Of a stretch of 64,000 nt of DNA, positions 1 through 11,128 are shown piece by piece. The notes under the pieces were generated by a model that was given only the letters and a program-made list of their open reading frames with translations, was not told the origin of the DNA and did no database searches. The DNA is from Cristatella mucedo (taxonomy: Eukaryota > Bryozoa > Phylactolaemata > Cristatellidae). Positions within the stretch are counted from its first letter, which is position 1. The number at the start of each line of letters is the position of its first letter. Location: positions 3,496,501 through 3,560,500 of the forward strand of contig WPIO01000005.1 in NCBI GenBank assembly GCA_009760855.2, in the 5' to 3' direction. Made by a program: the position numbers and the translations under genes.

Positions 1-436
1 TACTCTATTACCCTGTCCTGTTGCTCCATTTACCATTTAGTATGAACGCAAATCGATCCCTTACGGATTAAGTTTGGAGCTTTATAAATCATGTTTGGAT
101 GATACGTTGACCGCTCAAAGTAAATAGGAGCACGCAAATACGAAAATTAAAACCTTGAAATAGGGGGAGAATTTTCATAGCAATGGCTACTCAATTATCA
201 GAACTTTTGTAAAGCAACATAGGCACTGGCCAAGCGTACATGCAATCAGAAAGGTCGCAATTAGATCTAAGCCCAAACCAGTCAGGGCAACATTAAATAC
301 ATCAGTTAGGCTCAGGGTAATTTGGAGCGGCAAGAAAGCCAAAGTTAAGCATCATTTGGTCCTCTACATAAGAAAAATGTAAGTGCATCAGATGCTGCCA
401 CTAGAGTAATGCACACGTCACCAAACTTATCTTAAC
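1..436. other. Probable intron of the Tectonic gene
   Basis: AT-rich and stop-filled on both strands. I see no further Tectonic-like segment, repeat or RNA gene here. By position it should be the intron after exon 3. Confidence 0.4.
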
Positions 437-611
437 AGAAGCCCAGGATAAACCGAGGAGCAAATTTAAGTCACTGTCAGCGCACAATGTAACATTCAAA
501 TCGCAGAGGAACAATAAGCTTTCCAGCTGAAGCTCTTGATACAAGACATAAACACTTCGTAAGCATAAACTACGATTGGTCGAATAGGGACTCAACTCGA
601 GAGTTTGCTCC
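437..611 (-). CDS. TCTN-like: Tectonic exon 3 (3' boundary uncertain)
   Basis: Starts after a pyrimidine-rich acceptor (TCTTCTCTTCTCAG). Its first base completes the split Glu codon of exon 2. The frame stays open to 401. Candidate donors are GTTAAG (436-431) and GTTTGG slightly further on. The downstream acceptor is not recognisable inside the window. Confidence 0.6.
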
Positions 612-1096
612 CTGAGAAGAGAAGACCAAGTCAGCACCTGACAGCAGCCTGGCTATTTATTTTCCTAAATAGCTTACTCATAAAGCTGTTCCTCGCATTT
701 GCTGAAAGCCGCTCGATCGTTGGTGTTGCAGTCCAAGTCGCAACAGCAGTTGACGTCGCATGATCCACTGGTGACATCGCAGGTGCAGAACGAAGCGCCA
801 CCTTAAAAGTAAGAAAGCGAGCTTTGGATGCGCGCAGATATAGTAACGTATTTTCTAGACTAGTCACACTTTTGCCTTTGAGTGGAGTAGTGCTGCTTGT
901 ACATACTCGCGTCGTACGGCATAACAGTTGTAGGTCCCAAATCTGGTACGTTGGTGTCGAAAGATGTAGCTGCACTACTTGCTTCCGTAGAACTGATCAT
1001 TGCTTTGGACGCTTCTGTAGTGCTTCCTTGTGAAGCGGCTCCATCTAAGATCAGTGCAATCAGTAGGAAACGGATCACAAGACCCTCAATGTTCAT
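437..1096 (-). CDS. TCTN-like: Tectonic-family protein, N-terminal part (exons 1-3; gene runs off left edge)
   Basis: Minus-strand spliced gene, read as 1096..907, 801..678 and 611..about 437. Exon 1 encodes a signal peptide (MNIEGLVIRFLLIALILDG, then AAS) and a Ser/Thr-rich stretch. Exon 2 encodes the Cys-rich block CTCDVTSGSCDVNCCCDLDC followed by FSKC, which I recognise as the signature of Tectonic proteins. Exon 3 continues with SLCLRSVYVLY and LLFLCDLNVT, where the family has a conserved Cys and an FC-hydrophobic strand. Known for the family: secreted or membrane proteins of the ciliary transition zone (MKS/B9 complex), needed for ciliogenesis and Hedgehog signalling. Introns: GTATGT donor (906-901), TTTTAAG acceptor (802), GTAAGC donor (677-672), CTTCTCAG acceptor (612); phases 1 and 2 match. 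The end of exon 3 is uncertain (candidate donor GTTAAG at 436-431). The rest, including any C-terminal membrane segment, lies outside. Which paralog (1, 2 or 3) cannot be told. Confidence 0.82.
678..801 (-). CDS. TCTN-like: Tectonic exon 2 (Cys-rich signature)
   Basis: 124 bp: completes the split Ser codon from exon 1, then 40 codons plus two bases. It carries eight cysteines in the spacing CxC, xxxxxxC, xxxCCC, xxxC, then F-x-x-C. In-frame stops lie in the flanking introns (TAA just before the exon, TAA just after the donor), so the splice sites define the exon well. Confidence 0.85.
907..1096 (-). CDS. TCTN-like: Tectonic exon 1 (signal peptide and Ser/Thr-rich linker)
   Basis: 63 codons plus one base, starting ATG at 1096 and ending before a consensus GTATGT donor. 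A hydrophobic run after the start and a small-residue site near AASQ fit a cleaved signal peptide. The following 40 residues are rich in Ser, Thr and Ala, as in the low-complexity stretch before the Cys-rich block in this family. Confidence 0.78.
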
Positions 1097-1639
1097 GACT
1101 CCTCCAGCGGAAGCGCCTTATACGCAAGCAACGCGGGCCGCCATCCGGCGTGCTTCACCTGGATACCGACTGGATCATAGATATACAGAAATGAGAGGCC
1201 ACATCCACCTTCTGACCTATATAATGAATGGATAGGCTTTTCCGGCTAACCCTCCAATCCAGCGGTACGCCATTGAACGACCTCGACCCAGCTGTCAGTG
1301 AGCTCGGTGAGACTAGCAATCCGGTGCATAAATGATCGAGATAATGGTATTAATTGTTTAGTAAATAGAAATCATTCATCTGAGAATAGGTTCAGGATTT
1401 AGTAAGTTTTTCTTAGGTGCTTGTAATGGAAGTAAAGTTAAGCGATTATTAAGGATCTGTGCGTAGAGAACCTGTGTAATACAGAGTTGTAGAATACAGC
1501 GTATACTACAGACTCTAAAATCAACTATGCACGTATAATACACATTTTTTAGATAACTTATAATCCTAAGCTATTAGACTCAGTCGCTGTGTGGGTTGAT
1601 TCGCTAAGCCGACGACTAGCGCACAAGCTTCTCCACGCA
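1097..1639. other. Intergenic / 5' flank of the Tectonic gene
   Basis: No coding frame or repeat recognised. By position it contains the promoter and 5' UTR of the minus-strand Tectonic gene, but no clear TATA box or other element was identified. Confidence 0.3.
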
Positions 1640-2030
1640 GTCTTCGATCTTCTGGGTTCGCCATATTTCTGGTGCTGCTAATCTTGGGCGCGAAGAAGGA
1701 CCCGACCTGGAGTCGCTTTCATGACCAGTACATCGAGATTGGAACGGCCATCGCTTTCAACGTCAAACAACTCTAGCGCCGTCTGAGCAACACCCTCGCT
1801 GACACGTTCACCAAGTGGCTGTCGAGTTTAGGCAAAGAGGGCCACGCCGTCGATGCGAAGGTCGACGACGAGGACGAGCCAGACTAAGACACATTCAAGT
1901 TCAACCACATTTAGGTCGGCGTGGGCATCGACGTGTGCATCGACGACGGCGACCTGTTCCCTGAGGAGCCGGAAGGCCTGGTGCTCCAGTAGTGCCAGGA
2001 CGTGTAGTTTGAATAAGCGAACGATTTTTT
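1640..2030 (+). pseudogene. GC-rich coding-like frame interrupted by TAA/TAG codons, unknown family
   Basis: From about 1650 the plus frame through 1681 (ATC TTG GGC GCG AAG AAG) reads as a strongly GC3-biased, RNY-type coding sequence of about 115 codons: a short hydrophobic run (FAIFLVLLIL), then KKDPTWSRFHDQYIEIG, an acidic stretch (VDDEDEP) and VGVGIDVCIDDGDLFPEEPE. It is broken by six stops, all TAG or TAA and none TGA. Each sits where Gln would read smoothly (for example KQL-stop-RRLSN, LQ-stop-CQDV-stop-FE). The simplest reading is a decayed exon or processed pseudogene with CAG/CAA-to-TAG/TAA changes. Composition differs sharply from the AT-rich flanks, which hints at a different origin. 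I do not recognise the protein. Confidence 0.4.
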
Positions 2031-2190
2031 ACCGAGATAAATAGCGTTACATCGGGAAGCACAATCGAGGATTTTAATGATTTTATTGAACAATATGTAT
2101 TTAGACATGCAGATAATACGTGATAATGTATAATACGTGACCGGATCAGAAAAATCATACTAAACAGAGCGACCGAAATTATAAATATAT

Positions 2191-2336
2191 AAATAAATAA
2201 AATTCATTTGTATAGCGCCCCAAGAGAACTTAAATCTATATTCAGGCGCTTCACATATGCCTCGGGGATCGAGCTCATGACCTCAGCCAGACCTTGGTCG
2301 GGGCGAGCACCTTAACCGCTGGACCAAACCAGCTAT
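2191..2336 (-). repeat. SINE family B copy 1 (tRNA-like head, LINE-type tail)
   Basis: On the minus strand the head reads GGTTTGGTCCAGCGGTTAAGG (A-box-like). A B-box-like GAGCTCGATCCCC follows, then a tail with AGCGCC...AGTTCTCTTGGGGCGCT and CATTTGTATAGCG in reverse, ending in A/T-rich sequence. Related copies lie at 2731, 30469, 43289 and 46253. Confidence 0.75.
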
Positions 2337-2730
2337 GTAAGAGTTAGACTAGTAAAACGATGGTATACTCGTCAAGTGACGCGTAAACGACATACAGTAT
2401 TCTCCAAAGCGCGCTTATGTATAGTCTTTCAAAAGTTTCAGCGTCGGATCCATTTTAAGAGCTTCGCTGTATTTTTCAAGGTCAGAACACGGTCTGCTGA
2501 TATCTGTCACCTGCCTGCTCGTTTGCCGAGCTCCCTGTATGGGAACAGCTTAGCCTCGCCCAGGCATACCGCCAGTTCCGCCCTTTCCAGCTACCCGTAT
2601 AACACTCATAAAAGTAATTGTTGGCATTTGGAATGTGAAGACCTTGATTGCCTGAGGGCTGTGGTCCTTCGAGGAGCTCTCAATCGGCTCCCTGTAGACC
2701 CATGCTTGTACCCTTAAATATACCTGAATA

Positions 2731-2795
2731 CATATTTCATTTGTATAGCGCCACAAGAGAACTTAGTATCTATCCAGGTGATGCAACTTACCAGA
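2731..2795 (-). repeat. SINE family B copy 2, tail fragment only
   Basis: TTTCATTTGTATAGCGCCAC followed by AAGAGAACTTAGTATCTATCCAGG matches the tail of copy 1; the tRNA-like head is missing. Confidence 0.6.
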
Positions 2796-4139
2796 AACAG
2801 CATCAACTGTGCAGCTTGCTAGCGTTAGTAAGCAAGTAGGAAAGAGGAAAAGCCCAGTGATACTTACCAGTGCAAATAAACAAAAGCATTTATAAGCTTG
2901 ATGGATGTACTTTCTTTAGATGAATGCATTCAAATTGGAAACTCAAAATGGCTCCTGATGCCTAAACAGACTGAGCTTAACAATTTCCTTGCGGAATCTG
3001 ATTCCCAAAGCTTGTGTGCTGTGTCGTTTCCTTAAATGAGGCAGACTAATCTTCGTGTAACATTCAGCTATGCTTTTCATCAACAATTTTACGTGATTAT
3101 TTTCAACCTTTCGTCCAGAATGCACGAGGTAAGGCCTTCAGAAACATGCTTAAAAGCAAGATTAGATAACGCATCTGCCGCTGTAACGGTAAGCTAGAAT
3201 GAAAATTGTGGCAATCTGCCCGTGGTTGCTGCAGTCAACAGCTGGACGCAGTATTCGAGCGGGACGCAGTATTCGAGCTGGACGCAGCTATCCTTAAGAG
3301 CAGTGATACAGTGCACGCAATTCGTTCGGCTAGTCATTATTCTCACTTCGCAGCCAGTGATGTATGCCACTGCTGCCTGCTTGTTTCTGACAGTGCTGTA
3401 CCTGATGTTGGTATGTCGTCTGCATGTCGTATGTAGCTTGTGATCCAAGAGCTTTGCAAACTTTGACCTTTCCATGCTTTCGTGCGATATTGATCTCCTC
3501 GCCACTGCCGATCGTTTACTTAATGGCAACACCAAAAGGGAAGTATAGCATGTGTGTGTCTGTGTGCGTGCGCGCGCGCGTGTGTGTGTGTCATCTTGTG
3601 GTGAACAGTTGCAAGTCGCTTGTACGTGCTGACACATGAGCAAGTGTTGAAATGCAGTCACGAATTGCCTAGCCGTCGCGTTTTTGTTAAATTTTTTAAT
3701 TTTGGCTCAGATCGAGAAGCACGGTGATAAAAAATTCTGAGGATGATCCTGTCTTAGCTTATAAGTTAGCAGATATTGTAGAGCCGAATCTTGTCTTGGC
3801 ACTTTTTTTTATGACGGTTTCGTGTATAAGCAGTTCAACGAATCCTTTTCTTCTCGTGCGCCACGTAGCAGAAAGAAACTTTTCAGAAAACCTGATGTAC
3901 ATTTAATCCCTTCTTCTAGCTCATGCATTGTGTCCGCGAAATTGTTTTTTGTAAGGACAAAAGATTTCGAGAGTTTAGTATGTCGAATATGGTGTCGAAT
4001 ATACGCAGATAGACAAACTCCATGCAACTGTATCCGTCGAGTCATGAAAACCACATAGACCAAGCTGTTTATCACAATAGTCAAGTGCATCATCAGTGCT
4101 GAAGCTAATGACCATCTCTGCAAGAGAGACCTCGCTCTG
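2796..4139. other. Unassigned sequence with two small simple repeats
   Basis: No gene supported. It holds a short tandem duplication at about 3243-3290 (unit GGACGCAGTATTCGAGC repeated two to three times) and a TG/CG dinucleotide tract at 3547-3592. The overlapping ORFs on both strands around 3200-3660 are low-complexity or run through these repeats. Confidence 0.4.
3547..3592. repeat. (TG)n/(CG)n microsatellite
   Basis: Alternating purine-pyrimidine tract TGTGTGTG..GTGCGCGCGCGCGTGTGTGTG, a sequence type able to adopt Z-DNA. Confidence 0.85.
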
Positions 4140-4275
4140 TAAGTCCTAGACTGTAGAATTCACATCCAAAAATCTTACGCAACGACTTCTAATCTCTTGC
4201 TGCCGACTGTGGCACATCCTTTCCAGCCGTCCAAAGCTGCTACTTCCATGTCACTCGCTTCCTCACTTACTTCAC
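4138..4275 (+). mobile_element. LINE family 2 fragment
   Basis: CTAGACTGTAGAATTC...CTTACGCAACGACTTCT...TGCCGACTGTGGCACATCCTTTCCAGC matches the C-terminal coding end of the LINE-2 copy at 19046-19866 with many substitutions and a small deletion. Only this segment is preserved. Confidence 0.65.
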
Positions 4276-5786
4276 CAGACCATATTTTGCATTCGTAGTT
4301 CATTGCATGCTTACCCATTTTTTGGAAATTTCCGATGGTTACCTTGCAAGACCTACGTTCGGCTAGGTGGGTCATATGTGACACAGTCAGCAGAAAATGA
4401 ATTGAACCATTCTGACGGTCTTCATACATACCGGCCACACATATCTACAGCGCCAGAAGTCAAAACGCAAACAGAAAAGTTAATAGGTAAATTAATTTAA
4501 TAAAAGTACTCTGTTACTGAAATACAGTTGTGGTACGATGAATTCATAGATGTAAGGAAGTATGGTGGTATTTAACCACTGCGTAATCTGTGTTCGCCAG
4601 CGCTTTAAATAAATGATATGCACTTTGTATGTGAGAGCTAACGTACAAAGCACAAATTTCCAGGACGATCAGTGCTTCCGAATAAGATAAGCCAAATAGT
4701 CAGTGCCAATTTTGGTGAATAATGACTGCTGTCTCTCTCACTTGCAGTGCTGAAGCTTACAGCATGTATTCGTCAGATAAATCCACAGTTTCGTACAGTA
4801 TTTGTGAGTTTCGATCCATAGCTTTAATATGACGAGTCCTTTTAATTTCAAATGTATCATGTTTTCATTTTGAATTCGAGACTTCATTCAGCCTAAAGAA
4901 GCAGTTGTAATTGGGAGAAAGTGAATGCCGACGAATATCCGGAGGCAAGATTACTTTCTTTTTCTCTGAATGCATTCTGGCCTAAGAATTATGCATATAT
5001 GCATTAGAAGATATTATGCATTACTTCTGAGAGAAAAGGTTCACGTTGGAAATTTCTATGCATACAGACAGAGTATGCATAGATGGAGGATGTATATGGA
5101 CAAGTTCTACTTCAATTAAAATGCCGAACCTGCTGCCGTTGTTCGGATCACGTTCGTAAATCCCAAGTGCGAGTCTCTGCTTAACAATTCTGCTGCCACG
5201 AGGCTCTCAAAGCTCTTCCCACTTAGAACGCATCGAACCCGCAGCTCTCAATTTAGAGCTCGGCTTATAGATGGTAAAGGAGCAACGTATCGCCGTAGGT
5301 GGCATGCATCGCTTAATTAGTACCCGCCGTTACGCCACGAGCCCCCATCAGCAACTTAGGCGCTCTATCGCTGACGGTCGCTAATGAGACGCTTAATTAA
5401 CCGCAGTATATCCGCATCGGTAGATGCCTTATAGCGGATGCTCTACCAAAAATCTTCCTTTAATCATCATGTTCCGCCGATTCGCAGCCTTAGTACCGGT
5501 GGGGTGGGGGTTTTGATTAGTACCCCCATACGTCCTCGAAACGCCAGTCGTTCTCCCCAGCGGTTAAGCACAAGCGAGCCGCCATGAGAATTGCAATGGG
5601 GTATACCATATTTCGCTCGAGCTCAGACCGGTGAGTACTAGTAGTTGGTTCTTGTCTTCTGTGCCATGGTGCAGGCTCTTGTACGTATGAAATCAGAGAC
5701 ATCAGCTTGGCTTTTCAAGCTTGGCGCTCATTCACGAGGTGCTCATTCTTGCGTGCAAATCGATCGAGCTAAGAGAATGAGCGAGC
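4276..5786. other. Unassigned sequence
   Basis: No gene or dispersed repeat recognised. Around 4985-5080 there are several TATGCAT/ATGCAT palindromic words in AT-rich DNA. The stretch 5180-5480 is more GC-rich but has no open frame of note. Confidence 0.3.
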
Positions 5787-5891
<105 letters not shown>

Positions 5892-5943
5892 AGAGTCAAA
5901 AGCACAGATAAACTTCAAAAAGGCTTATGGTTTACCACTGACA

Positions 5944-8025
5944 TTAAGCTAAGCACAAGCTTGACAAAAGATACAAAAGATCAGGACTGACTGTCAATCG
6001 AAAGCCATACGAGGACTACTGTAGATCGTACCAATCTATCCTAGAAAAGGCCAGTTCTAGCTTCTATAAAAGCATCGTTGAATCACAAATGCACAATAAA
6101 AAAATGCTGATGTTGACTATCAACCATCTCCTTAACCACTCCCTGGTTAGCTCCTTACCTAGTGATCCATGTGATGATCTAGCTGATCGCTTCTCTAGCT
6201 TCTTTGTTAACAAGATAGACGAGATCAGGGAGTCAATCCCTAAAATGGCAGCACTTCCCTAGAATCCTCTACCTCAATTCCATACAGCACCTCAATGTCT
6301 GCATTCAAGGAGATCACTAGTGACCTCGTCCTGAAGTTTATACCCCAATCAAAGAAGACAACAAGTCCTCTGGACCCTATTTCCACTATCCTGCTTCTAT
6401 GATGCATAGATCTGCTGCTTCCATGCATAGATAACATAATAAATATGTCATTAGCCTCAGGTCATGTCCCTGCACCTTTCAAAAAGGCTGTAGCCAGGCC
6501 ACTACTAAAGAAAGCAACATTAGATCAAGACAACTTGAGCAACTTCTACCCAGTTTTCCTTCTACGATTCCTATCAAAGACAGTGTAACGAGTCGTGGCA
6601 GACCAGCTGAACTCACATATTTGAACTTCAAACCTTGCTAGTAAGTTCCAGTCTGGTTATAGAGCTAGTTATTCCACAGAGTCAGCATTGCTTCGGGTGT
6701 ACAACGACCTACTTAAGAATTCAGACATGGGTAGAGTATCTCTGCTTGTTTTGCTCGATCTTTCGGCAGCTTTTGATACTATCGATCACCAAGTCCTTCT
6801 CGAGCGCCTGTTATCTCGTCTGGGCATCATTGGTACTGCATTGCATTGGTTCAGGTCCGATATCAGTGGGAGACTCCAGCGTATTGATATAAATGGACAA
6901 AGCTCATCCGAGGAACCTCTGAAATATGGGGTATTTCAGGAATCTGTGCTTGGTCCTGTTCTTTTCACGGTTTATACGCTCCCTCTTGCCGATGTGATTG
7001 CTAAGCACAATCCAGGCTTTCACTTCTATGCAGATGAAGAGTCAGTTGTACCTTTGCTTTGATCCCTCCTAGCCCTCCAGCAAGTCGAATCCTCTTAACT
7101 CCCTTGCTGCATGTATTGATGACATTCACAGATGAATGGCAGCAAACTTTCTTAAATTGAATGGTGATAAAACCAACTTACTAGTTATGGATAAACCAAA
7201 TGTGATTCAGAAACTGGAAAGGCTAACGCTCGAAATCGGCTCTGCCAGCATATATCCTGTTGAATCTGCACGAAATTTAGGTGTCAGGTTCGAAAGCGAC
7301 CTTTCATTAGACGACCACACCAGCTCTATAGCCAAGTCTGCCTACTTTCAGCCATATAAAATTCTAAAATTCACGCTTGTTTAGACAGGGATACCATATC
7401 CTAGTTGGTTCATGCATTTGTGACATCCCGTCTTGACTTCTGTAACTCACTGCTTGCCAGTCTACCGGCCTGTGTAATCAGGTGCTTACAGCTGGTGCAA
7501 AAACTCTGAAGCTAGGCTTACCTGCTGTGAGCATCGCTGTTACCACAGCACATTACCTCCAGCCGACCTGCACTGGCTTCCAGTCAAGAAACGAAGCGAA
7601 TTTAAGGTTTTGTCACTCACTTTTAGATCCCTTCATTTTTTGGCTCCAGTCTACTTCTCAGATCTACTCCCCCACCAGGCCAAGCATCGAACCACCAGCT
7701 TCTCGGAATCTGACAGTTTACCAATACCCCGTACAAATCTCAAATCCTTTGGAGACCGTGCCTTTAGTTCGTGTGCTCTCAAAGCCTGGAACGAACTCAC
7801 TCCCGACTTGCGTCACACATCTTCTGACTCGTCTAGATTTAAAAAGAAACTAAAATTGCATCTATTTATGGCAGCATTTAGTGGTTCCCTGTGATTCGTC
7901 CTTTATGTGCTTATGTGTGCTGAAACTGTTGCAAGCTGCCACTAACCATACTTGCATGCTGACCCTGCACCTAGAAAGAGACTGAGTTCTCCGATGATGC
8001 TATTTCAATTGCGTTATTATGATAT
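5944..8025 (+). mobile_element. LINE family 1 copy (CR1/L2-like), inactive; linker to 3' end
   Basis: The longest single LINE-1 copy. It covers the endonuclease-RT linker (VNKIDEIRESIPKMAAL), the RT fingers (PLLKKATLDQDNLSNFYPV), palm motif A (LLVLLDLSAAFDTIDHQVLL), a decayed motif B (GVFQESVLGPVLF), the catalytic box, the thumb and the conserved LHWLPVK region, and ends in the 3' UTR near 8025. The catalytic YADD reads YADE and is followed by a frameshift at about 7035; other stops occur at 6589, 7069 and 7384. It therefore cannot make an active enzyme. The family is APE-type by virtue of the endonuclease remnant in the 34.7-36.2 kb copy. Confidence 0.88.
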
Positions 8026-9937
8026 ACAATCGCAAGTGTGTTGGCGAAATTTTATCGTAAATACAAGCTCTACTCTCGCTGAGGAAGAAGATAGGCCTCC
8101 ATGCAGGTCATGCAGCAGCGTAGGGTATAACTAGCTCAGGCGCGCCAATAGTAGGACTATCAACACTTGGATTTGAATTTAATTTTTTAATTTGCTCTAG
8201 TTTATCAGCGAAATTTATTTTACAGTCCAAGACCAGTGGGAAACTGATGCCTGGGGGTTATTTAGGGGCTATTCTACTATTTTTGGATATTTGGATATTG
8301 AAATTTATTCTACTATTTAGGGACTATTCTAAATCCTCTACGGGATCGAATTAATCTTTAAGGAATAGGTGTCAATCACAGATAATACAAACCAAATAGT
8401 GAGTAAGCATCTCTTAGGTGGCTACTGCAGGCAGCTGCACGCTCCAACGGCTAGGTCTGCTTGAGGTACTAATGTAGGGACTCTGGTGCACGATGACGGC
8501 TTGACGAAGATGAACGTTGCCCCCCCCCACAAACCAGTTGTAGTACTAACGACGACGGCTGCACTGCATATTATGCGCAGGCAACGCAAGTGTGCGAGCG
8601 TACATACGGATGCAGTAGCCGTCGTGGAAGCAGCTCTGGAACGCGCGGGGAGAAGAGAAAGAGAGTGAGAGGGAGAGAGGGGGGATAGCGTCCGCACAGA
8701 CCGGTGGACAAGCAGAAAGTTCCTCGCTGCAGGACTAGCGGGTCACACGACCGCAGCTGACCCGTTCCAATTCAATCCTGCTTAGTTAGCCGACAATTTC
8801 CAACTGCACGGCCTAATGAGGCTCGACCGTTGGTCGGGCGGATTGGTGTGAGTCCGGCTCGGGCTGAACAGCACGGTGGGCGTGGCCACGCCCACACTAA
8901 GTAAGCGAGCTACTCCGAGCCAGAGTGCGCGCTAACAGGCCAAAAGACTCCCCGATTACACTATTATACTATCGCACTAAACGAAGTTGTGGTCAGCAAG
9001 CTGCCATTCACAACGCCACATAGCTAGGAATTAACTAAGGGGACTGAATATTGACTTCTATTGCCACTATCAATGTCAAAGTCAGGCAGTACTTTTCTCG
9101 TTTGCAGATTTGGTTCTTTAAGTCATGAAAGTCGTGTATTTTCAACTTCTTACATAAAAAAGTTTTTTCAGCAGTGCCTTCTTTCAAAAGCTGACTCTTG
9201 ACTTGCCTCGGTATAACGCCAACATTGAAACAAATCAGCACGACAGTTTACAGCTGAGTGCTCGCAAATAATAACGGTCGTTACTGGTAGTGTAAGCGTG
9301 CTATTTTTCGCGCTAATTAGGTCTAAGCTAGTGAGAACGTTTGTAGCATGAGTATGTGTGCAGCGTATACTGAAGGTTTACCTCTACTGCATGCTTACAG
9401 TGTTAAGATCGGGAGACCAAAAGACAGCAACGCACTTGTAATTCCCGAGTGGAAGTTAATCATTCTTCATAATTCAAAAGCTCTGAAGTGTGCCACTGCA
9501 ATCAAGGAGTGTATTTTCAAAATGTTTATCTGTCGACGTGTGAGTTGACAGTAGTGAGAGTCTTAGCAGTCGGTCAATCCGCTTGGCGGACCTCCATTAA
9601 ATCTCTGCATGGCGATCCGTTCTGGAGGTACGTTAAACAGTGGCTATGGTGTCTAGGTAGGAAAGTGGACACGATACTCAACAGATGGCTAATTTTCGGC
9701 CAGAAGTCGGTGCCGCAACTATGTAGAGACAATAAGTTGCAGGTACTTGTCAAGCACTGCCACTGCCGTACCAATTTGCTAGCCAGCATTTCACTTTGCT
9801 TACGACTTTGAACATGTTACTTTAGTCGACATAATTACCCGCAAGTCTTTAAAAATTCTATTCCTGACATTGAGAAGATAGCTTTTTTCCCAGTATGCTC
9901 AAATTCGTTGCGAGCGCACGTTGACTTAAAGTCATCC
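8026..9937. other. Unassigned sequence
   Basis: No supported gene. A C9 run is at about 8521. The stretch 8500-8960 is GC-richer and contains a short palindrome GGGCGTGGCCACGCCC near 8880. ORFs on both strands are short and lack family features. Confidence 0.3.
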
Positions 9938-10015
9938 TAGCAAATGTAAAGCGCCAAGAAAGAGATAGAGCTCTCTGAGGGCACTTTATCAAGTGTTTTA
10001 TTATTATAATGAAAT
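9938..10015 (+). mobile_element. LINE family 1, 3' tail only
   Basis: AGCAAATGTAAAGCGCCAAG..AGAGCTCTCTGAGGGCACTTTATCAAGTG followed by TTTTATTATTATAATG is the 3' stem-loop and ATT-rich tail of LINE family 1, strongly 5'-truncated. Confidence 0.75.
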
Positions 10016-10797
10016 AGAAGTACAGGTACGTATCAAATTGCACGCCACCGTCACTGAGCTCCTGCCGTCTGAGTACCGGCGTTCATGCAGTCAAGTAGTT
10101 CACGGGTAGAAACCCTCACGAGTCCTCATAATTTCCCCATATTGTAATGTCTAGTTGAAGAAACCGAGTCTTGGCAATGCATTGAAGCGACTGCGGCTGC
10201 TACCAACACGTCTCTACAGAGGCGGCTAGCGGCCATTGCACTTTGACCTCGCTTCTGACCTTGTGGACGCGCGTTCGCGTTCACAGCACGACAGGTTCTG
10301 AGTATAGCATGACTTGACAATTTCAATCAATCGCAGCGAAGCCTTGTCGGCAGCTGGCTCCGGCTGCTCTGTTGACTAGCGGAGTGTGCCTGTGCCCCTG
10401 GCTTAGGCTGGTCACCATCTGCCTAGCTGCGGTGCGCCGGCCTCAGCAAGTGTGACGCGTGTCGCTCCTAGCGGAAAAATGGCCTACAGATTGAATTTGG
10501 ATGGTCTCACTACTGAGGCATGGCTCACCGCGAGGCTAGTTTGACACGTTTTGGAGAGTAGTAGGGGGCTCCTCCATTCGTTGAGTTTTTGCCTGATCCA
10601 CCATGCACTCAATCGTTTTGTTTTTTCACCGTGGAGCGAAACTTGCCCTTGTCTAGGCTGGGCGCTTTTCCTGACCGGTTCATTGATTCATCTGAAGGCT
10701 AAACGTAATGAAAAAAATCTTTAGCTTATCAATAACAATAATATATTCAACTTCTTTTTAATTTTAGATATATATGAAATTAAATATTCTTATTAGT
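10016..10797. other. Unassigned sequence
   Basis: No open frame, repeat or RNA recognised. The last 80 bp before the hAT element are AT-rich. Confidence 0.3.
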
Positions 10798-11128
10798 CAG
10801 AGGCGAAGCCAGGATTCGAGCGCCGAGGTGGCGCGGAGGTCTTTAAAGGGAATCTGGAACGAAGTAAAGGACGCTGTAAAAGCAAAGTAAAGTACCCTGT
10901 AAAGGGATCCCCCTTAAGAGGTTTTGAAGACACCCTGTAAAGGGTGATCTGGGACGTCCCCCAGCGCCTGCGGCAAGCGAAAATTGGCCGATATGACGCC
11001 GAATCGACGCCGAAATGACGCCAATCACCAGGGGGCCGCTAGCCGCCCGACCGGGTGTCAGACTCGGCTCTCATATATCGGGGCCAGGGGTGGCAGCTGC
11101 CACTCCTGTAACCTCTTGACTTCGCCCG
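10798..11128. mobile_element. Non-autonomous hAT-type DNA element (MITE), about 331 bp
   Basis: Left end CAGAGGCGAAGCCAGGATTC and right end GTAACCTCTTGACTTCGCCCG are imperfect inverted repeats of the type CAGnGGCGnAGCCAGG seen at hAT termini. They are flanked by an 8-bp target duplication, TTATTAGT (10790-10797) and TTATTAGC (11129-11136), identical at 7 of 8 positions. The interior has no transposase frame. It contains three copies of a CCTGTAAAG word at about 10890-10950. Confidence 0.72.

Noticed and set aside
1901-2158. Collagen-like minus-strand ORF (PGTTGAPGLPAPQGTG)
   Set aside because: Antisense image of the GC-rich plus frame; Gly-X-Y periodicity is not kept beyond a few triplets.
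3194-3661. 155-codon minus ORF
   Set aside because: Passes through the TG/CG microsatellite and a local tandem duplication (repeated LEYCVPLEYCVQL); no other support.
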